A program made the position numbers and the translations under genes. The notes under the pieces were generated by a model. It worked only from the letters and a program-made list of their open reading frames with translations. It searched no databases and was not told where the DNA came from. From Cupriavidus pauculus (GTDB taxonomy: Bacteria; Pseudomonadota; Gammaproteobacteria; Burkholderiales; Burkholderiaceae): a DNA stretch of 64,000 nt. The stretch spans positions 806,001 through 870,000 of the forward strand of contig NZ_CP033969.1 in assembly GCF_003854935.1 (NCBI RefSeq). Reading direction: 5' to 3'. Below are positions 26,670-34,862 of this stretch, in pieces (the stretch's first letter is position 1; each line of letters starts with the position of its first letter).

Positions 26670-27028
26670 GGCCGCGCGGGCTCCGGTTGCGACGGCGCCC
26701 GGTCGGTGCCGCCTGTCTGGGTCACTTCGGGCACGTAGACCATCGACCCGTCCTTCATCCGATAGGCCACGCCCGCCTTGATGCCGTCGCCGGCGCCCGC
26801 CTGGCCGCTGGCCTGGTAGCGCACGATCTTCTCGCCCTGGCGCGACACGATTTCCATGTTCGGCTTGCCCGGGTTCGAAATCACGGTCACGTCCTGGTGC
26901 AGGAACGGGTTCAGCGGGTTCTGCGCCACGGTCACCAGCAGCGCGGCGATCACCACCAGGAACACGTCGATCAGGTTCACCACCGACAGGATCGGGTCGT
27001 CGGCCTCGCTTTCGTCCAGGAACTTCAT
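26666..27028 (-). CDS. DUF2149 protein (ExbD/TolR-like partner)
   Basis: 120 aa. One N-terminal transmembrane helix (PILSVVNLIDVFLVVIAALL) carries an Asp within the membrane, followed by a small periplasmic domain. This is the topology of ExbD/TolR, and DUF2149 members are usually found beside MotA/TolQ/ExbB proteins. It overlaps the ExbB-like gene (ATGA at 27025-27028) and the ChaN gene. The start at 27028 is the first Met of the family-like sequence; a longer reading would extend into the ExbB-like gene in another frame. Confidence 0.85.
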   Translation of the reverse strand: MKFLDESEADDPILSVVNLIDVFLVVIAALLVTVAQNPLNPFLHQDVTVISNPGKPNMEIVSRQGEKIVRYQASGQAGAGDGIKAGVAYRMKDGSMVYVPEVTQTGGTDRAPSQPEPARP

Positions 27029-27534
27029 GCCTCGGGCTCCCACTGCGGCGGCGTCTGGCCCAGCCACACCAGTTCCTCGGCCAGCCAGCGCCGGCGCACG
27101 TTGACCACCCAGAACGTGATGCTGGCCGCGATCAGCGCCAAAATCACCGCCGAGAACGCGATGGTCAGGTTCTCGCCGACGTTGGCCAGGTTGCCGCCCG
27201 ACAGGCTCTTCAGCGCCGGTCCCATCGGAATCATCGTCGCGACCAGCCCCAGCATCGGCGCCACGCGCGTGGCGATGCGCGGGCGTTCCAGCAGCTTGTG
27301 CGCGGTCACGTCCAGCGCGTCGGGGTGGGTCACCTTGTGGCGCCGCGCCCAGGCCACCAGCGGGTAGCCGCGCCCGGTGCCAATCGCATGGCGGCTGCGC
27401 AGCCACGCCTGCATCGCAAAGTCGCCCAGGGCCCAGAAGGCGTAGAGGAACAGCAGGCCGATCAGCACCAGCGTGGGGTACAGAAAAAGCTGGCCCACGT
27501 CATACATCAGGGATTCGAGCAGGGAAGGGGTCAT
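27025..27534 (-). CDS. MotA/TolQ/ExbB-family proton channel protein
   Basis: 169 aa. Three transmembrane helices can be placed (about 17-38, 90-112 and 122-145) with the family signature LGLVATMIPMGPALKSL in the second. It should form a proton channel with the DUF2149 protein, whose gene overlaps its stop. It is shorter than ExbB or TolQ. It is first in a three-gene operon with ChaN, suggesting an Exb-like energising unit for an outer-membrane uptake step, although no TonB or receptor gene is in the window. Confidence 0.87.
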   Translation of the reverse strand: MTPSLLESLMYDVGQLFLYPTLVLIGLLFLYAFWALGDFAMQAWLRSRHAIGTGRGYPLVAWARRHKVTHPDALDVTAHKLLERPRIATRVAPMLGLVATMIPMGPALKSLSGGNLANVGENLTIAFSAVILALIAASITFWVVNVRRRWLAEELVWLGQTPPQWEPEA

Positions 27535-27736
27535 GATCGAAAGACGGCGCTAAATATCCATATGATGGATGGATTGTGATCAATAGGATCCATCGACATT
27601 CATGCCAATGATAGCGACGACCGTGCAACGGGCGCGGTCGTCCGGCCAGCCAAGATAGCACCGGCAGCACGGCCGCGGCGGGCCAGGTGAGGGAAAAGGC
27701 GCGGCAGGCCGGGCAGCGGGCGCCCGGCCGCGCCGC

Positions 27737-30700
27737 TCAGTGCACGGGTTCCGCGCGGGCCTCGTCGGCCACCGGGTTGCCTTCGGCGTCGATCTGCAGT
27801 GGGCCGCTGCCCGAGTAGCGGTCCAGCGCCAGGTAGATCACCGGCGTGATGAACAGCGTGATGACCTGCGAGAACAGCAGGCCGCCCACCACGGCCAGGC
27901 CCAGCGGCTGGCGCAGCTCGGCGCCGGCACCCAGGCCCAGCGCCAGCGGCAGGGCGCCCATCACGGCCGCGAAGGTGGTCATCATGATCGGCCGGAAGCG
28001 CAGCAGGCAGGCCTGGCGGATGGCGCGGGCCGGCGCCATGCCTTGCTCGCGCTGCGCGGCCAGCGCGAAGTCGATCATCATGATGGCGTTCTTCTTGACG
28101 ATGCCGATCAGCATCAGCACCCCGATGGTGGCAATCAGCGACAGCTCGACGTTGAACAGGAACAGCGTCAGCAGCGCGCCGATGGCCGCCGACGGCAGCC
28201 CGGCCAGGATGGTCAGCGGGTGGATGTAGCTCTCGTAGAGCACGCCCAGCAGCGTGTAGATCACGGCGATGGCCGCGATCAGCAGCACCACCTGCGTGGC
28301 CTGCGACGACTGGAACACGGCCGCGTCGCCGCCCCAGCTCGTGAAGATCGACGCCGGCATGTCGATTTCCTGCCGGTAGCGGTCCATCAGCTTCGACGCA
28401 TCGCCCAGCGGCGCGCCCGGCGCCAGGTTGAACGACACCGTGACCGACGGCAACTGCCCCTGGTGGTTCACGGCAATCGGGCCCACGCGGCGCTCGGTGG
28501 TGGCGAAGGCCGACACCGGCACCATCTGCCCGGTCTTGCTGCGCACGTAGAGCTTGGAGAACGCGGTCTCGTCCACGCGGTCGACGTCGGCGGCGGTCAG
28601 GATCACGTAGTAGTTGTCGATGGGCGTGTAGATCGTCGACACCTGCCGCTCGCCGAATGCCGTGTACAGCGCGGCGCGCACGTCCTGCATCTGCACGCCC
28701 ATGGCGTTGGCCTTGTCGCGGTCGATGGAGAGCTGCGCCTCCAGGCCCGACTGCTGCGAATCGCTGGTCACGTCGCGGAAGATGGGCTCGGCGCGCATCT
28801 TGGCCATCAGCTTGTCGCTGTACTCCTGCAACTGGCCCGCTTTCACGCTCTGCAGCGTGTACTGGTAGCGGCTCTTGCTCTGCCGGCCGCCCAGCCGCAG
28901 GTTCTGCACCGGCGAGAAATAGACCTGCAGCCCCGGCACGCCGGCCACGTCCTTGCGCAGCGATTCCACCACCTGCGGCATCTTGGGGCGCTGGCCCAGC
29001 GGCTTGAGCTCGACGAACATCCGGCCCGTGTTGATGGCCGGCGAACTGCCGCCGCCAATCGACGCCACCACGCTTTTCACGGCCGGATTCGCGCGGATGC
29101 GCTCGGCCGCGTCGCGCAGGCGATCCGACATGGCATCGAACGAGATGTCCTGCGGCCCCTCGGCGTTGACCTGGATCTGGCCGATGTCTTCCTCGGGAAA
29201 GAAGCCCTTGGGGATCTTGACGAACAGCACGGCCGTCAGCACGAACGTCAGCCCGGCCACGCCCAGCACCACGCGCCGGTGCGCCAGGCACCAGTCCAGC
29301 CCGCGCGCGTAGCGGTGCAGCGTCCACTCGAACAGGTCTTCGAACCACTGCGTGGCGCGCAGGCCGATGGTCTGCTTCTGCGGCGCGCGGTGGGCCGGCG
29401 CGCCGTGGGCGTGGTCGCCATAGGCGTGCTGCGATTCGTCGACGGGCACGTTCTCGGCCGACAGGAAGCGCGCGCAGAGCATGGGGATCAGCGTCAGCGA
29501 CACCAGCGCCGACACCAGGATCGACAGCGACACCACGGCCGCGAACTCGTGGAACAGCAGCCCGATCACGCCCGGCATGAAGAAGATGGGGATGAACACG
29601 GCCACCAGCGAGATCGAGATCGACAGGATCGTGAAGCCCATCTCGCGCGAGCCCACCAGCGCGGCCTTCAGCGGCGGCACGCCTTCCTCGATGTGGCGCA
29701 CGATGTTTTCCAGCATCACGATGGCGTCGTCCACCACCAGCCCCACGGCCAGCGTGATGGCCAGCAGCGACACGTTGTCCAGGCTGTAGCCGAACGCCTT
29801 CATCAGCGCCACGGTGCCGATCAGCGAGATGGGCAGCGACACCGTCGGGATCAGCGTGGCCGCCGCGCGGCGCAGGAACAGGAAGATCACCATCACCACC
29901 AGCGCCACGGTCAGCGCCAGCGTGAACTGCACGTCGTGGATCGATTCGCGGATGGAGTTCGAGCGGTCGTTCACCACGCTCACGTTGACCGACCCCGGCA
30001 TCTGCTGGACCAGCCGGGGCAGGGCGGCCTTGATCGCGTCCACCACGGCCACGGTGTTGGCGTCGGGCTGGCGCAGCACGGCCAGCACGATCGAGCGCTC
30101 GTTGTTGAGCCAGCTACCGGTCTTGATCGTCTCGACGCTGTCTTCCACGTCGGCCACGTCCGACAGCCGCACCACCGCGCCGCTGGGCTGGCTGGCGACG
30201 ATGATGTTGCGGAACGCGTCGGCGTTGGTCATCTGGCGGTTGGCCTGGATGGTCAGCGTCTGGCGCGCGCCGTCGAGCGTGCCCACCGGCGTGTTTGCGT
30301 TGGCGCGGTTCAGCGCCGTGGCCAGCTCGTCCAGCGTCATGCCGCGCGCGGCCAGCGCGTCCGGGTGGGCGCGCACCCGCACCGAAAAGCGCTTCTGGCC
30401 GAAGATCTGCACCTGCGCCACGCCGGGCAGCGTAGCCAGCGTGGGCGAGATCAGGTTGTCGCCAAACGCGTTGAGTTCGCCCAGGCTCATCGACGGCGAG
30501 TTGATCGCCAGCAGGATCACCGGCGCATCGGCCGGGTTCACCTTGCGGTACGACGGCGGCACCGTCATCTCGATGGGCAGCGAGCGCTGGGCGCGGAACA
30601 GGGCCGCCTGCACGTCGACGGCCGCGTCGTCGATGTCGCGGTCGCTGTTGAACTCGATCGTGATGCTGGAATTGCCAAGCGTGTTCGACGAGCTGATCAC

Positions 30701-30934
30701 GGTCACGCCCGGGATCGTCGCGAACTGCTTCTCAAGCTGCGTGGCGACCGACGCCGCCATGGTCTCGGGGCTGGCCCCGGGCAGCGTGGCCGTGACCTGG
30801 ATCACCGGCGAGTTGAAGCTGGGCAGCGCGGCGATCGGGATCGTCGGATACAGCACGATGCCCGTGACGATGACGGCCAGGCACAGCAGCACCGTCATGA
30901 CGGGCCGGCGGATACAAAGCTCGGAAAGCGACAT
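27737..30934 (-). CDS. RND efflux pump, MdtB/MuxB-like
   Basis: 1065 aa, full HAE1 length. It begins MSLSELCIRRPVMTVLL, which is MdtB/MdtC-like rather than AcrB-like, and has the proton-relay Asp pair in GLVVDDAIVMLENIVRH. A His-rich insertion (SQHAYGDHAHGAPAHRAP) lies near residues 510-530 in the central cytoplasmic loop. It follows the adaptor gene by 4 bp. Unlike MdtABC there is only one pump gene and no outer-membrane gene, so it must borrow a channel, possibly the one encoded at 15027. Substrates are unknown; the MdtABC group exports bile salts, novobiocin and similar compounds. Confidence 0.93.
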   Translation of the reverse strand: MSLSELCIRRPVMTVLLCLAVIVTGIVLYPTIPIAALPSFNSPVIQVTATLPGASPETMAASVATQLEKQFATIPGVTVISSSNTLGNSSITIEFNSDRDIDDAAVDVQAALFRAQRSLPIEMTVPPSYRKVNPADAPVILLAINSPSMSLGELNAFGDNLISPTLATLPGVAQVQIFGQKRFSVRVRAHPDALAARGMTLDELATALNRANANTPVGTLDGARQTLTIQANRQMTNADAFRNIIVASQPSGAVVRLSDVADVEDSVETIKTGSWLNNERSIVLAVLRQPDANTVAVVDAIKAALPRLVQQMPGSVNVSVVNDRSNSIRESIHDVQFTLALTVALVVMVIFLFLRRAAATLIPTVSLPISLIGTVALMKAFGYSLDNVSLLAITLAVGLVVDDAIVMLENIVRHIEEGVPPLKAALVGSREMGFTILSISISLVAVFIPIFFMPGVIGLLFHEFAAVVSLSILVSALVSLTLIPMLCARFLSAENVPVDESQHAYGDHAHGAPAHRAPQKQTIGLRATQWFEDLFEWTLHRYARGLDWCLAHRRVVLGVAGLTFVLTAVLFVKIPKGFFPEEDIGQIQVNAEGPQDISFDAMSDRLRDAAERIRANPAVKSVVASIGGGSSPAINTGRMFVELKPLGQRPKMPQVVESLRKDVAGVPGLQVYFSPVQNLRLGGRQSKSRYQYTLQSVKAGQLQEYSDKLMAKMRAEPIFRDVTSDSQQSGLEAQLSIDRDKANAMGVQMQDVRAALYTAFGERQVSTIYTPIDNYYVILTAADVDRVDETAFSKLYVRSKTGQMVPVSAFATTERRVGPIAVNHQGQLPSVTVSFNLAPGAPLGDASKLMDRYRQEIDMPASIFTSWGGDAAVFQSSQATQVVLLIAAIAVIYTLLGVLYESYIHPLTILAGLPSAAIGALLTLFLFNVELSLIATIGVLMLIGIVKKNAIMMIDFALAAQREQGMAPARAIRQACLLRFRPIMMTTFAAVMGALPLALGLGAGAELRQPLGLAVVGGLLFSQVITLFITPVIYLALDRYSGSGPLQIDAEGNPVADEARAEPVH

Positions 30935-30938
30935 GGCC

Positions 30939-32186
30939 TCAGTGTCCGCCGTTGCCCACGCCCACGGCGGCGGGCGGTGCCGATGCGGCGCGCGGCGTGG
31001 CCTCGCGCACGAGGCTGCCCGGCCGCAGGTTCTGCGCGCCTTCGGTCACCGCGCGCGCGCCGGGCGGCACGCCCTCGACCACGGCGGCGGCGGCCGTCGA
31101 CACCAGCACCTTGACCGGCACGCGCGCCACCTTGCTGTCGGCGCCCACGGTATAGACAAAGCGGCCCTCGGGGCCAGTCACCACGGCCTGCGGCGGCACG
31201 CTCAGCGCGTTCTTCAGCACCTGCACCGTGGCGTTCACATTGGCGTAGGTGCCCGGCCACAGCCGCTGTTCCTCGTTCGGGAACATGGCCTTGACGCGGA
31301 TGCTGCCGTACTGCGGGTCGACGGTGTTGTCGACGAACGTGATCTTGCCGGTCACCGGCGCCGGATTGCCGTCGTTGGGCTGGGCGGTCACGGTGACCGG
31401 GCCGGCCTGCAGCGCCTCGCGCAGCGCGGCAAGCTGGCGCTCGGGCAGCGTGAACATGACCGTGATCGGCGCGATCTGGGCGATGGTGACCATCGCCGTC
31501 GTGGTGGTGGTGTTGGTCGGCGTGACCAGCGAGCCCGGGAACACGTTGATGACGCCGGTGCGCCCGCCGATCGTCGCGCGGATCTGGCCGTAGCTGATGG
31601 CTACCTGGCTGGCCTCGATGGCGGCCTGGTCGGCGCGGATGGTGGCTTCGAAGCCGTCGACCTTGGCCTGCGCGGTGTCCACGGCGCTGCGCGAGATGAA
31701 ATTGCGTTGCAGCAGTTCCTGGCTGCGGGCCAGCGTGCGGCGGGCATCGGCCAGGTCGGCCTGGTCCCGCATCAGCTGGGCGCGCGCCTTGGCCAGATTG
31801 GCCTCGTCCATGCGGGTGTCCAGCGTGAACAGCAGGTCGCCGGGCTTGACGGACTGGCCTTCCTTGATATGGACGGTACGCACGGTGCTGGACACCTGCG
31901 GGCGCACGTCGACGGTCTGCATGGCCGTGACCGTGCCGTTGGCGGTGACCTCGACGGGCACGTCGCCCTGGCGCACCGGCGCGGTAGTCACCGTGGCCAC
32001 GGCCGGGCCCTTGGGCGCCGGCTTGGCCGCGAACCACGTCTTCCAGCCGAACCACGCGGCCAGCGCCAGCACCAGCACGACCGCCACGGCGATCCAAGGC
32101 GAAGTGCGGCCGCGCCCCGTGGCGGCGGACGCGCTCCAGTTGCCATCGACGAAGCCTTTCGGCCGGTCGATCCCGTCAGTTTTCAT
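30939..32186 (-). CDS. RND periplasmic adaptor, MdtA-like
   Basis: 415 aa. A short cytoplasmic N-terminus is followed by one membrane anchor (WIAVAVVLVLALAAWFGW, about residues 31-48), not a lipobox. The adaptor order follows: VEVTANGTVTAMQTVDVRPQVSS, a helical hairpin, then ISYGQIRATIGGRTGVINVFPG with a run of Thr, and a barrel domain. This anchor type and the MdtB-like partner indicate an MdtA relative. It is the first gene of the two-gene operon and has a candidate activator-dependent promoter at 32270-32323. Confidence 0.92.
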   Translation of the reverse strand: MKTDGIDRPKGFVDGNWSASAATGRGRTSPWIAVAVVLVLALAAWFGWKTWFAAKPAPKGPAVATVTTAPVRQGDVPVEVTANGTVTAMQTVDVRPQVSSTVRTVHIKEGQSVKPGDLLFTLDTRMDEANLAKARAQLMRDQADLADARRTLARSQELLQRNFISRSAVDTAQAKVDGFEATIRADQAAIEASQVAISYGQIRATIGGRTGVINVFPGSLVTPTNTTTTTAMVTIAQIAPITVMFTLPERQLAALREALQAGPVTVTAQPNDGNPAPVTGKITFVDNTVDPQYGSIRVKAMFPNEEQRLWPGTYANVNATVQVLKNALSVPPQAVVTGPEGRFVYTVGADSKVARVPVKVLVSTAAAAVVEGVPPGARAVTEGAQNLRPGSLVREATPRAASAPPAAVGVGNGGH

Positions 32187-32269
32187 GTGAGGACCCTCAA
32201 ATCCCGCGTGGCGCGCTCCCCCGGTGGCGCCGGCTTCTTGGAGCCGGTTTGCGCCCGCGCAAATTGCTA

Positions 32270-32323
32270 CTAGTACCGCATCGGCCCGGTCAGGCCAAGC
32301 GCGCGGTATTACAAGCCATTACA
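32270..32323 (-). promoter_or_regulatory. Candidate promoter with OmpR-type direct repeat, MdtA-like operon
   Basis: On the minus strand there is TGTAAT-N4-TGTAAT (10-bp period, 32308-32323), then TTGGCC (32293-32298), 17 bp, and TACTAG (32270-32275). Poor core elements with a helical-turn-spaced repeat just upstream of the -35 suit activation by an OmpR-family regulator. Which one is not shown. Confidence 0.5.
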
Positions 32324-32425
32324 GCTTCGTCGGGGGAAAGGCTGCCCGGACCCGCGGGGGGTCGGTCGAATCGCTTGTATCAGATGCAAAACATTAGCAG
32401 AAAAGCGAGACGACTCAACTTGGGA

Positions 32426-33085
32426 CTAACGCGCGGACGCCTGGCGGTGGGCGGACTCGGCCAGACAGGCAATCGATACACGGCGCGGGCCGGGGGTGAG
32501 GATCATGGTGTCGCCGGCCCGGATCACGCCAGACCGCGCCACGCTCAGGTACACGCCCGAAAAGCCGCTGCGGGCCATGTCGCGCACGGCCTGGGCGTAG
32601 CCCATCACCGCGTTGAACTTGCAGCCTGGGCGGCGTGGCGATTCCACCACAAATTCGACCTCGCCGATGCGCAGGCGGTCGCCCACCCACAGCGCGGTCT
32701 CCACCAGCCCCTGCGTGGTCAGGTTCTCGCCCATCGCGCCAAAGGCCAGCGGGCGCTCGGCTTCCTCCACGCCGGCTTCGCGGCGGCGCGTGTTCCACCA
32801 TGTGTAGTGCTCGATCGGATAGGCGTAGACGGCCCGGTTCGGCCCGCCGTGGACGCTGCGGTCCACCTGTTCGTCGCCGGCCAGGCCCAGCCGGTGTACG
32901 CCGACGGCGATCGGATGATGAAGCGTGCTCAGCGGGTGCTTGCGGACGGCCGACATCACCACCGCCTCGGTACCGGCACCGGCCACCACCAGCGGCAGCG
33001 CGGTGCCCACGTTGACCGCCAGCACACGGCCGGCGGCGGCACCGCCGGCGCCTGCGGGATTGGGACGCGGATCGGATTCGGCCAC
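32426..33085 (-). CDS. MOSC domain protein (YiiM-like)
   Basis: 219 aa from a GTG start with a strong AAGGAGGG ribosome site. Contains the YiiM-type MOSC pattern GLAGDEQVDRSVHGGPNRAVYAYP, GENLTTQGLVE, FVVESPRRPGCKFNAVMGYA (conserved Cys in PGCK) and GVYLSVARSGVIRAGD. MOSC proteins handle sulfur carried with molybdenum cofactor; YiiM of E. coli is linked to detoxification of hydroxylated purines (6-HAP) with molybdoenzymes. It stands alone between the MdtA-like gene and the tandem repeat at 33259. Confidence 0.88.
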   Translation of the reverse strand: MAESDPRPNPAGAGGAAAGRVLAVNVGTALPLVVAGAGTEAVVMSAVRKHPLSTLHHPIAVGVHRLGLAGDEQVDRSVHGGPNRAVYAYPIEHYTWWNTRRREAGVEEAERPLAFGAMGENLTTQGLVETALWVGDRLRIGEVEFVVESPRRPGCKFNAVMGYAQAVRDMARSGFSGVYLSVARSGVIRAGDTMILTPGPRRVSIACLAESAHRQASAR

Positions 33086-33258
33086 GGGACGCCCTCCTTG
33101 CGTTTGCGGGCCTGCGCGCGATGCACCGGAGGCCCGGATGTCGCACGCTGACTGTTTGCACCGAGTGTACCGGCTCGTCCGCTCGTTTGAGGGCCGCCAA
33201 TGTGGGCAAACAGACGCACGCCGGCCCGGCGCGCGCCGGGCAGGGGGAGGGCGGAAGG

Positions 33259-33353
33259 CGCTCAGCGCGGGAGCGCTGGCAGGAAGGGGGAAGCCGCTCA
33301 GCGCGGAAGCGCTGGCAGGAAGGGGGAAGCGCTCAGCGCGGCAGCGCTGGCGT
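33259..33353. repeat. Short tandem repeat (35-36 bp, about 2.6 units) at the 3' end of the dehydrogenase gene
   Basis: Units start at 33259, 33295 and 33330 with the core CGCTCAGCGCGG-nAGCGCTGGC followed by AGGAAGGGGGAAG. The first-read unit holds the stop codon and last codons (ALPR) of the dehydrogenase; the next two repeat that tail downstream. This looks like serial duplication of the gene end. Confidence 0.85.
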
Positions 33354-34346
33354 GAGGGCCTTCGGATTGACGATGCTGTCGTGCTTGCCGCCCAGCACGT
33401 CCAGGATGTTCTGGAACGCCGTGCGGAAGTACAGCTCGTAGCTGTCGCGCTCCACGTAGCCCAGGTGCGGCGTGCAGATGCAGTTTTCCATGCGCAGCAG
33501 CGCGTGGCCCTGCAGGATCGGCTCCGACTCGAACACGTCCACCGCGGCCATGCCGGGGCGGCCCCGGTTCAGCGCGGCCACCAGCGCGTTTTCCTCGATC
33601 AGCTCGGCGCGGCTCGTGTTGACGAACAGTGCCGTGGGCTTCATGCGCTGCAGGTCGGCCAGCTTGACGATGCCGCGCGTCTCGTCGTTCAGGCGCAGGT
33701 GCAGCGACAGCACGTCGCTGTCCGTGAAAAGCTGCTCGACCGATTCGGCCACGTTCAGGCCATCGTCGCGGGCAGCCTGTTGCGACGCCTCGCGGCCCCA
33801 GACCAGCACGTTCATGCCGAACGCCCGGCCGTAGCCGGCCAGCAGCTTGCCGATCTTGCCGTAGCCCCAGATCCCCAGCGTCTGGCCGCGCAGCACCTGG
33901 CCCAGGCCGAAGTTCGGCGGCATCGTCGTCGACTTCAGCCCCGACTGCTGCCACGCGCCGTGCTTGAGGCTGGCCACGTACTGAGGAATGCGCCGCTGCG
34001 CCGCCATGATCAGCGCCCAGGTCAGCTCCGCCGGCGCCACCGGCGAGCCCACGCCCTCCAGCACCACCACGCCGCGGTCGGTGCAGGCGTCCAGGTCCAC
34101 GTGGTTACCGGCGCGGCCGGTCTGGCTGATGATCTTGAGCTTGGGCAGCTTTTCCAGCAGCTGGCGGGTCACGCGGGTGCGCTCGCGGATCAGGACCAGC
34201 GCCTCCACATCGGACAGCCGCGCGGCCAGTTGGCCCACGCCCTTGACTGTGTTGTTGAAAACCTTGACGTCGTGCCCCTCCAGCAAGGAAAAGCACGGCA
34301 GCTTGCGTACGGCGTCCTGGTAATCGTCGAGAACGGCAATCTTCAT
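33333..34346 (-). CDS. D-2-hydroxyacid dehydrogenase family protein
   Basis: 337 aa. The order is that of NAD-dependent D-isomer 2-hydroxyacid dehydrogenases: a split substrate domain (MKIAVLDDYQDAVRKLPCF), Rossmann motif WGYGKIGKLLAGYG near residue 160, LSLHLRLNDETRGI, the catalytic Arg region FVNTSRAELI, Asp/Glu in AAVDVFESEP and a His in CTPHLGYVE. Substrates of the family include glyoxylate/hydroxypyruvate, phosphoglycerate and D-lactate; specificity cannot be told here. It is monocistronic, with its 3' end in a tandem repeat. The C-terminus (NPKALTPALPR) therefore depends on repeat number. Confidence 0.9.
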   Translation of the reverse strand: MKIAVLDDYQDAVRKLPCFSLLEGHDVKVFNNTVKGVGQLAARLSDVEALVLIRERTRVTRQLLEKLPKLKIISQTGRAGNHVDLDACTDRGVVVLEGVGSPVAPAELTWALIMAAQRRIPQYVASLKHGAWQQSGLKSTTMPPNFGLGQVLRGQTLGIWGYGKIGKLLAGYGRAFGMNVLVWGREASQQAARDDGLNVAESVEQLFTDSDVLSLHLRLNDETRGIVKLADLQRMKPTALFVNTSRAELIEENALVAALNRGRPGMAAVDVFESEPILQGHALLRMENCICTPHLGYVERDSYELYFRTAFQNILDVLGGKHDSIVNPKALTPALPR

Positions 34347-34862
34347 GAGTGACTCGTTGGGGGCTTGGTGCGCGCGACCACAGAATCAGCGCGCGCCGGA
34401 CAGTATTGTTAGCTTCCCTGACGCAACAATCGCAGCTGGCAAGCCGCGCGGTCCACGCCGCGCGACACGCACTGCGCGGTGGCGAACGGGCATTCTGACA
34501 GGGGAAACAATGCTGCGCAGCAAAAAACAGGGGCCCGGTACAGTGGTATTCTTGCCCGCTTCCCGCAGCGGACAGTGCGGTCGAGCCACGCTCCCGCCCC
34601 CTGTTTGCCGCCGGACAATGCCCGACCGGACCCTGGCGCCCGCCAAAAGCGGGCGAAGCGCAACTGTATCGCAGCCGCAGGGACCCCCGCGACCATTTGC
34701 GCGGATTTGGTCGTCGCCGAGTTGTAACGGGATGTGACGGTCAGCGAAGCGCATGCGCCACGCCCACTTTGCGGCAGGCCGCTGCCCGCCTTTCCCCATG
34801 ATGCCGGCTGACGCCCCGGCCGGACAGGCCCCGAATTCCTTTTCGCTTTGGAGCATTCAAAA
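34347..34862. other. Long intergenic region upstream of pckG
   Basis: 516 bp with no convincing reading frame on either strand, between the divergent dehydrogenase and pckG. It holds a GC-rich hairpin CGCCCGC-caaaa-GCGGGCG (34637-34655) with no T-tract. I found no confident promoter, riboswitch or small-RNA signature. The length suggests a long pckG leader or several control sites. Confidence 0.5.

Noticed and set aside
27740-31114. 1124-codon plus-strand frame antisense to the MdtB-like pump
   Set aside because: Same type of shadow frame, His/Arg/Gln-rich with no recognisable motif.
33259-33353. Tandem repeat considered as an attachment site or CRISPR remnant
   Set aside because: The units are contiguous copies of the gene's own 3' end with no spacers, best explained by slippage duplication.
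34637-34655. Hairpin upstream of pckG considered as a terminator
   Set aside because: No T-tract follows and no gene ends nearby on either strand.
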